A DNA stretch of 64,000 nt, taken from the NCBI RefSeq assembly GCF_030848805.1, contig NC_092365.1, forward strand, positions 21,409,395 through 21,473,394, written 5' to 3'. This document shows, one piece after another, positions 38,329 through 50,500 of the stretch. The notes under the pieces are model-generated. The model did not search any database. It was not told the origin of the DNA and worked only from the letters and a program-made list of their open reading frames with translations. How positions within the stretch are numbered: the first letter of the stretch is position 1; every line of letters starts with the position of its first letter. This DNA comes from Temnothorax longispinosus. Taxonomy: Eukaryota; Arthropoda; Insecta; Hymenoptera; Formicidae. The translations under genes were made by a program, and so were the position numbers.

Positions 38329-41300
38329 GAGAGATAATAACATTTATCACAATCTTCCTGATTAGCTTGCTGTGATCTAATCTAGACGAATCAACTTAAT
38401 TAAAAAAATTTTTAAAAATTAAAAAAAGTTTTTTTAAATCTTGCAATTGACATTTGCCAGTTATCTTTACTCTGTTAATAAAAAGATCAATTAAAGTAAA
38501 AATATTTATTAACGTTATCGATAAAGTTCATCGAATCGTTATTTACGAGTTTGTATCATATACAGAGATAAATCCGGGTTTGCTGTATGTATATAGGTAT
38601 ACTCATAATATTGTTAGGTGAGAAAGGAGGCAATAACAGCGAAGCAGGGAGAGTCTTTATATACTTTTTAATTTTTTTCGTAATATTGTACCAAAATATT
38701 CTAACAGAAATATAAATAGATCAAAATTAAAATACGCAATGTCGCTCGTTCGATCGTTGTTATACCTTTGCCTACAACAAATGTCATCGATCGGGGTCTC
38801 AGTTCTTTTTATAAACTTCCCTCAGGTTAACCTTAACAGTTTTATCGTCATGGTCCCGCTTAATCGAATGAGTGCCAGAACTTTATATACGTGCTATTAT
38901 TCTTTTATTGGCAATGATGCCTTTTAATCGAGTCTTTATGGTTCCACATAGTATTCGCGCGCATGTATGCGCAAATCTCGTGCACGCGCAGAGTGTTGTT
39001 TTATATGCGAATCACTCGACGGTAATTTAATAAATTGTATCTACAATTTAATTATGGGTTTGTTGAGCCAATCACGCGAGAATGCCATACACGAGCGGAG
39101 CAATTCTTCTCAGAATTTAGAACCGTCGTTGAACTTATCCTCTTTCTGCTGCTATTTTTACGGTTTGTTTATCGATACTAAAAATATAATATAAATATAT
39201 AATAATACGTATGGTCGGTTCTATTTTTACCAAAGAAAAGTTCCGTTAAGATTTAATAGAGACATAATTTAACCGAGAGTATTATGCGGGCATGCGTTTG
39301 GGACACCTTGTATATTTCTACGGCGAAAGTAGTGGAAAAGTACTGGGAGACCTGTAGGGGATTGCACGAAAGTGGCAGAAGACCTACAGGTCTCTCCATA
39401 AAGTAGACCTAAAATAAATTGATTATACCCTAAGCTCTAAAGGATGAAATCGCCTTTTTGTGTCCCAAAGTATAGATTTTGTGTAGAGCTGTTATTGAAC
39501 ATATATACTGTTATAAAAAGTCCGATTGCAAATCTTATCCACGATAAAAGCGTACCGTAATATGTACTCTGTTGGAAATAACAAAGGATTTGAACATATA
39601 AAACTTTACTGCCTTCTCGATCACGATTCTATCGCTTTTTTCGCTCCTATCTTAGATAAGATTCACAATTTGATCCTACGTTTGATAGAAGCAATAAATG
39701 TTAGTAAATTTAAAATATTTTGGCAATTTTTGAATACAAAAAGTGCAATGATAATATATAATAAAAAAGGAGATTCCTTAATTATACATTAAAGACCAAT
39801 TATAATATGATAAATTCCGACAGTATTAGAGTTGCGATTACAAGAAAACGTCAATAATTATCGGTACACGTGAAAAGACACAAGGAGCGATGTCTGGATT
39901 AAATTTTTAGATATTTTCTTTATTAAAATTTCTTACATTTAAATTTTTGGCTATGCTAATAAAAGTGCGCGTTAAAGAATATTGAGATAATCGAAGGAAG
40001 AAACAAGAACTTAACGGCAACACTCTGAAAGCCGGCATGCAATGAGCCGCGGTGGAGGGAGGGAGGTGGACGAGCACGTGCTCACCGCGTGATAGAATTT
40101 TTTTCCAAGTTAAATAAGGTGACTCGTTCTCGGTGGGGAAGTAGCGAGCCAATGGAAACGCGGACGAGTTATCGTGCGAAGCGAGATGAATGAAAAGAGC
40201 GTAGGAAAGAGTGAGCTGGAGAACCTTTGAGGAATCAATGTGCGTAACGTGTGCACGTGATCGAGAGAGAGACCGCTCGAATGCGAGAGAAAGAGTGCGA
40301 GAATGGAGCGAGATGTTAAAGCAGATTTAACTGTATGTGGAAACGACGAGTGGAAGTAAGATGGACAATATACATATATGCGGAGTGCTCAGTAGCGTAT
40401 CTAGGATGCATCAGGACTAGAGAATCCTGGTCGCCAACAAGAGTCAATAGTAGGTCCAATGATTCGAATCCAATAATTTTGGATAGTTGATTAATCAGTT
40501 ATCCGAGAAAATATGCAGATTACTTATATCGCGTATGCGGTACAAAATTTCATCCAAATATTCTAGCTGTCTTATCCAAATGCCCGTTTTATCAGCGGAA
40601 ATATTTAGATGTCCGAATTATCTGGATATCCAGGTAGTATAGCTGATATGAGTACTTGTATGTATAATATATATCATATTACTCGCGCACATTAAGCAGA
40701 GTCTGTGTACTCAAATACTCCGGATGATTGGGTATTAGTAGGTCCAGTCAATACTTCAATTCAGGTCGATTCATGTCGACCCTGAAGCTAAAAGAGGGAG
40801 CAGGATAGAGGCGGGGGAGCGGGCGTAAATAAATGAATGAACGAGATGGCAGGAAGGTTCTCCAACGGTTTCGCGAGCGAGATAGAAAAGGCGGAATGGA
40901 GAGGGAAATCTGTGCATTCGCAGTTCGCAGCGCGAAACTCCGTCGTTATGTATCGCCATCGTCATGTATCGCCATCGTCGAAGTGCGTCTTTGTCGGCCG
41001 CCACGCGTCCACTTCCTCGCGTACACCTGACACGAACTTAAAGACGCGTCACGGATAGTCGCGAGTTTCGCATTTTGTTCGCTCTCGAAGCCTTTCGAGG
41101 CAACGTCTCGAAAATTCAGTGAAATAGAATATAGATTTGGGCGCCGTGATACGAGGCCGAATCGCGCTGGCGAATTAATCAATATATACCTACGTGCCCG
41201 TAACAAAAACCGCGTCTCGTCGTTACCGGATTGGATCGTTGGAGGATGCTTCTTATCGCACCAGTCGACAACAATCGCTGGGTCTACGCGATGCATGGAT

Positions 41301-41963
41301 TAGAAAAGCCCATGGATCATGTATCCGGTAATGATTTGTCAATGTATCTAGGAATATTGATAGGAAACATCGCGGTGTCGAAATGTTTGAAACATCGGAT
41401 CTCGGAAAATGTTTCCGAGATTCGAAATACTAGCTTCTTCGGAAAATGTAGAAGTGATACCGCTATCGCTGACATGACGTTTTTAACGTGAAACATACTT
41501 GGTTTCGATCTCGAACATGTCACGCCGCATTGCGCGCACGCGCGCATATTACGTACCTAAAGAAAAAACGCGATTTCTTCTTTATTCTAGCTCATTCCTT
41601 AACGAGCTGGATTCTGTTTACTAGAACGTGCTAATATTAGCGACGCCATCATTGCTGTTCACGTGTCTCGCATTTGTAATTTGTTGATTTGCACTGCTCG
41701 CGCAATCGCATATAGAAAAGACTTCCATGATGATGTCGCATGTCAAGCGGTTACGATTTGCATGCATGTCAATAGCATCATCGTATAAAAGTATATATTT
41801 CTTTTCTTCGGTACGATCGCCTCTTTGAGTTCGGAACAACTGTGAGAAATTTTAACTTGCGCGTGCTCCGATCAGATAACCGCTCGAGAGGCATTTCAGC
41901 TGTCATGGTAGAACCGAAATCCAACGAGCTTAAAACCGTAATAACGCATCATATTTTAACGAG
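38137..41963. other. No gene recognised; microsatellite and small inverted repeats
   Basis: A (GA)n run lies at 38292-38324. A short inverted pair, GGGAGACCTGTAGG and its inverse, lies at about 39346 and 39383. Purine-rich, CG-containing sequence at 40000-40330 and 40770-41230 may be regulatory. No exon with family resemblance was found. Confidence 0.35.
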
Positions 41964-42217
41964 TAAAGTAATAAGGTACCAATACCCGGACACTTAAGCA
42001 TAGGAAATGTACCAATACCTGGACACGTATATCTGTGTCTGGATACCTTTAAAAAAATATAAATTAATGAAAATATAAACGTTTGGATATTATAACTGAA
42101 GTTTCAAACTACAAAAAAAATACTTTTATCTTTGATTTTAATTCGCGTTATACTTATAAATAATAAAGGTGTCCGGATATATATAGGTACATGTCCGGGT
42201 ATTGGTACTTTTACCTT
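41964..42217. repeat. Inverted repeat with GGTACCAATACCCGGACA ends
   Basis: GGTACCAATACCCGGACAC near 41975 is matched by the inverse, GTCCGGGTATTGGTAC, near 42193. A second internal copy of GTACCAATACCTGGACAC follows at about 42010, so three copies of the unit are present. Non-coding, probably a MITE. Confidence 0.65.
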
Positions 42218-44091
42218 AAGTATTATCAGAATGCAATTGTTAATGCATATATAATGCTATATATTAACAAGAATTATTTTTCAACCCCTTAAACTACCCG
42301 CAAAAAATTCTTTCTCTTATATACATTCTTTTACACAAAGGAAAGAAAACATAACATAAAGTCTCTTTATTATTTCGTCGTTGTCAAAACTCTCACTATA
42401 TCGCGGCTGAGAAGGAGCGCAGTATCAACGTGATAACGAGTCGAGCTAGCATCTAGTCATGTGCGATGCACGTGAACACTTGAACAGCCGCGCCGCGGAC
42501 GTGTTTACCACGTTAACGAGATATGGATAGGAACTGCACACATAGACGCGTATCGTTTTGCTGATAGTCCCGCTAAAACACGGTCTATAAATAATCGAGA
42601 GAACACGCGCGAAGGTCGCGGAAGAACGTAAAAGAATTTGCCGGCCGGTGTATGCTTGGGTGAACCATTCGTAAGTACATTTGAGTACAGGTTAGATTGA
42701 TTGTCTAAACTTAGCAATGCATGCGATAAGAAGTATTTTCAAGTATTTCTTCATCCTGCCCGTATCTGTAAACTCTCCAAATTATACTCATTTTTAAATA
42801 TATAAGACTCGCGTGTTGCCTTTAAAAATTGTTTGCGAGTGTCATCGTTGGTTCAATGAAACGCTATATGTACTTTTCATTACAAGTTCATCGAGGTCAG
42901 ACGATTCGTCTACGGTTTTGCATCGCATTGCATAATAAAGAATGTTTCATTTGCTATACGATATAGGGCGTTTTCCTCACGTCTAATCTTTTGGCAATTT
43001 TCTTCGATAAATTTCATAAATCGGTACAAAGGTTGATAAGGACATTTTTATTGTCTCGGCAAAAACCTTTTTAGAATATCTATTATGACATTTTAATAAT
43101 AAAAACATTCGGCGAACGCGTAAAATGTAAAGAATGTTTGATGTTTTTATCTTAAGTACTACGAATAGGAAAATGAAAATTTATCGAATAAATACCAAAT
43201 ACAAATTTGCTGCAACAATGATAACTTAAAAACAAAGTTTTCCAGAAAATAATAAGCTTGAACGTTTTGATTCATTAAAATTTTTTAATATAATTTTTAA
43301 ATGCAATTTTTGTGCAATAACTGATTATAAAAGAATAAAAGTATCTAGCTATACATATGTATATATCAGATCTTTATTCAGTATAATGTATTAAATTCTC
43401 GTCATTCTTTTGCAAACATTCTTTCCAACTAAAAAATGATAATTCTTTATGTCATGTTGTAGCAAATGAGCGATATACAATATATATGTAAGCGTAACGT
43501 AGATGCATTGGACGAAGCCAGTGTAACCGTACCGAATGATCAGACAAATCAATTGGAAAAATTGAATATTTGTTTATTATTTAAAGTTAATAAATTTAAT
43601 AGTATTAAAAACTCTCTCTCCTATAAACAATCCTATTTTTTAAATTATATTTAATTTCTTTGAATGACACGAAGATCGCGTTCAATGTCAACACGATCGA
43701 GATAAGACTCAAGGCCTGATTACCAGACATATTTGACAACAAATGTACATTGAAAATACAATAACGTTGTACGAAAATAAATTCGTAGTAAAAAAATGAT
43801 GAGATATTTTTTTTAAATTTACCAACGATTTAATTAATCAACAATCACTCGTGCACATGTGTCATGTATATCCGGTATTTGTTAATGGGACCGGAGCCAA
43901 GCGGGGTGGGGGAGGGGGCGCGGTGACATCCTTTCGGGCGAGTCGCACGATATTAATACAACATTTTCACTCGTGACAAGAGAGTCCGAGTCGTTCTCTT
44001 TGCGTCGCGCATGCAAGTTAACGTAGACCGATCGCGCGCGTGAGTCACGTATTGGGATGCAAGAGGAGCGCGTCTCGGCGATCTTACGTTA
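42218..44091. other. Upstream region of the peroxidase-like gene
   Basis: No exon can be supported. A frame at 43463-43654 (+) starts directly after an acceptor-like TGTTGTAG and reads MSDIQYICKRNVDALDEA, which looks protein-like, but its frame does not fit the candidate exon at 38067 and it has no partner. A G-rich tract (GGGGTGGGGGAGGGGG) lies near 43900. Confidence 0.35.
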
Positions 44092-44134
44092 GTCAGTCTG
44101 GTCAGTCATTCCGTTTTGTGCAGCCGGCGGTGTT
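44092..44134 (+). promoter_or_regulatory. Possible initiator and 5' leader of the peroxidase-like gene
   Basis: Two TCAGTC initiator-type motifs (about 44094 and 44102) lie 30-40 bp before the ATG at 44135, with no TATA box. The same interval also holds an acceptor-like TTTTGTGCAG ending at 44123. The leader may therefore begin here or may be spliced in from upstream. Confidence 0.35.
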
Positions 44135-47100
44135 ATGGCGGGCTCCGTTGCCACTCTGGCCATCCTCTGGATATCCCTGCAGACGATGGGACTTCTGGGT
44201 CACTCACACTCGATCGGCACCTACAGGCTACCCGACTCTCTGCAGAATTACCTTGCCAGTTACACCGGTAAGTGTAGCTACTCATTCATTTACGAAGTGG
44301 TATTAATTTCACCTCGTAAAATGTCGAGGGCAATCGCATTAGCGATTTATTAGCTTCCATATAAGTGCACCGATACTTTGGAAAAATCTCGGTGTTACAA
44401 TTAACGATGTTGTGTTGCATTTTAAGCATTGTACCGTACGTCACATATCATTCTGTAGAATTGCACGCTGTCGAAGAAATAAATTGTAACACAATTTCGT
44501 TTATTAGCTATCTTTAGTCTCGCGTCGATTTAGCAATATTTGGAAATGGTCCAGACATGCTCAAGTGACTGATATTTATTTTGGAATGAGGGCTTAAGTT
44601 AAATTAAAGATCATTTTTTGATACTATCGTGTTTTTAACTTATCCGCTATTTAAAAATTACATCTTTATTCATTATTTCGAAATATTTCAAAGAAATGAT
44701 TTCAGGATTGCCATCTAATTACGGTTCCGGAGCAATCGTGGATACCGGTCGTTTTGAAAATCGAAGATTTCCCAGGATTGATGGAGCGGCTCTGAACAAC
44801 TCAATCGCGTTCGCGCAAACGTTAATCGATCGCTTGAGCACCCTTGAGAATAATATCGCAAACGCCGGGGTCGGGCTCGAGGCACGAAGCCCGGCCGAGA
44901 AGCAATTCTGGAATTCTTATCCTTCCGCGGATGCTTTTGACAGGAGCATCGATGCCATCGTAGCAACGAAAGCGTCATCGTATCTCATGCAACAAAACTG
45001 CCGAAGGTACGCTTCCGAATAGCCGCTTAAAGGTATTTTTTCGTTAGCACAAACTATCTCTTAATTATTATTAACCATCGAAATTTGATATACTATATGA
45101 GTTATCGAGATTTTATGATATTATTAGTAATCGCGGGTCAATGTTACATGGTTATTGATCGTCGTATCACGCGCCCTTGGTTCAAGAAACTCAATCTGAT
45201 CGCGTCCTATTGATCTTCACTCGCAGATTCGGCTTAGATAAGAACGACTGTGCTCGGTACATATCGACGCTGGGCCTGCAGGGCACCCCGCTTGGTGAAT
45301 CTTGTGCCGCGGTGCATAGCGTAGAATGTGACGAGACGTCCAAATACCGCAGCATCGACGGCACCTGCAACAACATTGACAATCCAAGCTGGGGCAGCGC
45401 GATGACCGCGTACACCAGAGTACTGTTCTCCCAATACTTCGACGGTAAGTGTCGCTTCCTCTTGTGATCGCGCTTCCCACTTTCTCTAGCCCACCCTCCG
45501 ATTTGTCAACTGCATTAGCTCGCGATATGGCTTCGTTCTCATCATCCCGTCCAGGTTTGAATTGCATCTCGGCCGTACGTCGCCGTACATAGGGAAATAA
45601 TTGCTGATCGCGCGTCATCGTACTTTCGACCCCGTATCGCGGACCGATAGCAGCCCCCGCGAGCGAATCAACCCCTTTCTCTCTCCCCGGAAACTTTGCA
45701 CGGGAAGAAATTTCGTGATAGAGCGATTTATTGTAAACGCGCGTCTTCTTCTCGTAAAATCTTTATCGTTAAATTTGTGTGGAATAATAATCGTACAATT
45801 ATTTACAGCCTCTGAACGTTTGGCGCTTTCCTTCTTCTCCCTCAAAATTTTTCATCCAACGCACCCATCCATCCTATTTTCGAAGGGATGATTATTCCCT
45901 CCTGTAAGGATCAGTTTCGAACAAAACGAGATTCTTTTTTTAGATAAAATAAACCGCAGTTTGTAAACGCGTATGTGAGTTTTTCGAATCGAGAGCTTAT
46001 CAATAATAGCAAGAGAAATGTCATAATGCACAATGTGAAAAATCATCCTGGATTGTAAGATTGCGACCATATTACATAAAAATATATATATGATTTTTAT
46101 CTCTTAATTACGCGGACTGATAATATTTATCGCGTATGTCGCGACAGTGACCGGTGTTAGTTGAATGTTATTTTATACGATGTTTCGCAATTGCATATTT
46201 ATTAGATACCACGTGTGTATCGAAAAGACGTAGCGATGGGAATGCGTCATCGTGTAAACGATATACGGTGATAAAAATTCGAACCGTTTAGTCACGCGTA
46301 AACTTTTTGTTCGCAAAAGAGACCGAAATAACAACATGCAATATGGTAATGATGGCTGGCGGCTGTACGTTATCGGCTCGGACAGTCGCAGTCGGAATGA
46401 TAATAATACATGTGTCATACCGCGATTCCGCTAACGCAGATAAAGAGAGATGTATGGTTTGTTTTCAACCTTGGACCACTCTAGTCAGATAAGGATACCG
46501 GCATTATTGTATCTCCTTTCTGTAGACTCGCAAAATTCTCGAGCTTCTCGTTACATAGAACAAAAAACTTCGCTAAACAAGACACATTGCATTCCTCGCG
46601 TTACCTCAATGCCTTTCGTGTTGATGTGTCACACTAGCTTTTGCGTTTTTACACGCCTTTCGAGATATAGGAAATTTATCCTAGATACATCTTAGGACAT
46701 TTAGGATTCACAGTTAAGCGTTTTTGTTAACATACTTTAACTCTAGAAATACGAATCGATATCTATCGAGTTAAAAGGAAATATTTATACATTTAAAAAA
46801 CCTAGTCAAATGTGAGTGACAATTACAGTAAATTATAATCAATCAGAATCAATTTGTATTCTAGAGTTGATTCTGATTATCACTAATCATTATTTCTTTG
46901 TATCTCTCTTCTGTCTCTAACGAAGTATACTAAAACTATAGGATAAAATGTCGAATTCACTCATCAAAATATTAAAAATGATGGGAATATAAGAATAAGT
47001 GAAATAAGAGAGAATCATACATTTTATTAAATTTATCAGATGTGGATGAGAGAATTCGACATTTTGCGAATATTATATATATAATAGAAATATAATTACA

Positions 47101-47541
47101 TAAATACTGTTTCAGTCAATGTGCTCATAGAAAGCAAACATCCAAAAGATAATTGATATTTTCATTATAATATTGCGCGGTGAGTTTCAGTGTATAAACA
47201 AAGCGACGATATTGGAAAGTTTGCTCTATATACGGAACTCACGACGCTAATTTGATTTAAACAGATTCGCGGAAAATGTATATTATGAAAAATTATTATT
47301 TGCGCGATTTGCGTCACGGCAGGCTTTTTTCTACTATTCGAGTCTGATATCGTCTGAGGTTTGACGATTAGAAGTCGCCGCTTCTTGTTTTGATTTTATA
47401 ATCAAAGCAAGAACGGCGTCTTGAATGTCCACAGTCTCATCAACCAGCAACCTCGACCTACTAACCCATCTATCCCACTTATCACGACACCTCTGTAACA
47501 CACATTCATACATATGTATATTTGTGTTGTGTATGTATGTG

Positions 47542-47573
<32 letters not shown>

Positions 47574-50500
47574 TGTGTGCTATACATACATCTACAATGC
47601 ATATATGTGCATACGTACATACATACAAAAACGAACACTGGACACACAAATCCTTGGCGCTAATGGATAAACGTTCGTCGATTGGCTTAACAAATTATAT
47701 TCTGTGATTTGCATTACAGTTGTTATGCGATAAGGCACATAGAGCATAAAATGCCTGAGTGTAGCAGTGAATAATACTGTCTACAATAGGGTGCCCCGGT
47801 CGGGAGATTGTATCCAGCAGTAGAATGTGTATGTAAACTAATTCGGATATACCTAATAATGTATCATATTTATTATGTAACGCTAGTTCGAGTTGTTTTT
47901 TCTGTTCAATTTGCGGCAATTTACGCAGCTCGCGCGAAGGTACCCGAATGAGAGAACTCGGCTTGGGAATGCGCGATTCACAGTCGCACTTAATAGATGG
48001 TTCTAATTGTCGCATTCAATATTATAACAAACGCAAAACCCATTGTGACATATACTTCCAAAAAAATTGAAGTATTCTTAGTTTGAACTCGATTAAGTGG
48101 AACCCTCTTTTCTCTCACATATAACATAAATTTCTCGTCTTAACAATCAATCGATCAATCATCGAAATTGCTTTTGGACATTGTCAACGTTTCTGCAGTC
48201 TACCGTCGCGGTGTATTTTCGATACATTTAAAATTACCCTCAGAACCTCCTCCCAGCCCAGTTTGCTCGTTCGAACGCCTTCATCGATCATCTATATTAT
48301 AGATAAGTTCGGGGACGTTTCTGCGAGCGTTTTCGATCCAGGCGGCCGTAACTTCGATGCCAGGGCGTCGATTATTTATATATATATATATATATATAAA
48401 TTTTATAAATATATATATATAACCGCGAGCCGTTATTTCGTAGTTGCAGTTACACAATCGCGTCTCTGCCAGTCTGCTTAAACAGCGACGCAACAGACGG
48501 CTCGTCGTTCGATAACGCATCAGAACGTCGGAGTCGTTGTAGTCGAGGTAATACTCGCTAGCAGTCTCGCATTGCAGCACGAGATTTAGGATTTTTCAGG
48601 GACCGATCAGCGTCAGGAGCGAGATTACCGATCCTCCGGTGAGAATGCAGGGTACGAATCCCTCCCCTCCCCCCAGCGATGATAATTCCTGTTTACGATT
48701 CGTCCCGGATACGTTCGCGATGCGAAATTACTCTCTGATCGTTCCCTGAATTTATCGCGCGGACAAGGCAGGTTGTAGGCGCAGCTAGGATCTCAAGATT
48801 AGCACAGCCGGCGCCGGCGGTACATTCGCCTATTTATAGCTAGAAGATTTATAGTCATTAATAGTTTCCTCTCGTGCTGCACTGCCAAACGTACTATTTT
48901 GAGCGCGCGCGCACCCGTCTAAGCTCGCTAAAATCGGAGTAATCACGATTGATCAGATCTGTAATACGATGACTGTTCGTTCGGCTGATCGGTTTACTGC
49001 GAATTGTCAGGAAATCGTATCGTATCTTTTTTCGTTATAATTTTGCTCGCGTGACTCGATGATTATAATTTATGTTTTATCTCGCGAGTATCTTCGGCGA
49101 GAGCAAAGCACTGCGTCCCGCGCCAAAGTAGCACCGATTTACTCCGATTTTGCGACTTCAAGCCATTAATGCGACACAGATCTAATGTTCGGTTTGGGAA
49201 GCAGGCATCCAAGAACCGAGGCGTGTCGGACAAACGAAGAAACCACTGCCAAGCCCGAGGCTCGTAAGCGCCGCTTTGTCCACCGCGAACGATCAATCGG
49301 ATGCTAGCAGAACACTGGCTGTGATGGAATGGAGCCAATTTATCGCTCACGACATGGCCCACACCCCAGTTCGTAAAATGGGTAAGTATACCCTGTACGG
49401 GTAAATTTAAGTGGCTAATTTTAATCGACTGACTTCTCATTTGTTATGTAAGAAGCATGGCCTTTTACGATTAAAACAAACTGGAATATATATATATTTT
49501 GTGGCGAAACATATAACTCTTTTCTCTTATAGAAGTCAACAACTCCGTATCGCGAACTTACAAAAATTTCTTATTTCGCAACAATGTAAACTCTGATGCT
49601 AGAGACTAAAAATTATAAATAATGTTTCTTCTAATTGTCGAAGCAAAGATCAAATAGCCGATATGTCGATTGTAAAAACAATTCTTGTTGACGTAATCAA
49701 GTCATTAAAAAAAATTATTTTTTAATTGCAGTCTCAACCAGAAAACCAATCTTTTGCTGTCAGCCGGATGGAGATACTTTGTCACCACGTCACGTTCATC
49801 CAGATTGTTTTCCGATCAGTGTGTCAGACCGCGATCCCGTTTACGGCCAGCATTACGTTCGGTGCATGAATTACGTTCGATCGTTACCTGTCTTAAGATC
49901 GGAATGTACTTTCGGACCTGTGGAACAAGTAAGTAATTATCATACGGATCATACCTATATTAAATCAAAGATTGTTTGAATTAAATTCTTTACTTTAAGA
50001 AAGTATAAGAAAATTGACTCAAGACTGCTCAATTATAAATCCAAATTTTAGCGCAATTATATGTGAATTTGTGTATGAACTTGCAGATGAACCAAGTGAG
50101 TCACTTTCTGGATGGTTCCACGGTTTACGGTTCTACTATGAAAAAATCTCGCGAGCTTCGCACTTTCGAAGGAGGACGTCTTCGCATCGACGTTCAAAAC
50201 AATCACGCTTACTTGCCAAGAGGAGATGCCGAACTTACGTCGCAATGCGGAGAGAATTGCTACAATGCCGGTGAGAATCTTAATTCTACACATTCATCTA
50301 TCTAATAACTTGAAATTTATATATTTGTTACGCATGAGGCGTTTTACAACATTCTAACAAATACGCGTTTACTAGGTGACGATCGCGTGAACGTTCATCC
50401 TCAGTTAGCTGTGATTCATACGGTTTGGCACCGTGAACACAATCGCGTCGCCAACACACTTGCCAGATTGAATCCAGACTGGTCGGACGAGATTTTGTAC

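Noticed and set aside
40381..40460. tRNA-like segment with GATTCGAATCC
   Set aside because: The B-box-like sequence is good, but no A box at the right distance and no cloverleaf could be drawn.
43463..43654. Frame reading MSDIQYICKRNVDALDEA after an acceptor-like TGTTGTAG
   Set aside because: It looks protein-like for 30 codons but then becomes AT-biased; no partner exon fits its phase, so it was left out as a gene.
47402..47670. Cys- and Ala/Arg-rich frames on both strands
   Set aside because: They are translations of the GTGC microsatellite.
48281..48580. Minus-strand frame in peroxidase intron 3
   Set aside because: It runs into the (AT)n microsatellite, has no ATG at its start and no resemblance to a family. 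The plus strand here has leader-like features, but these are equally weak.
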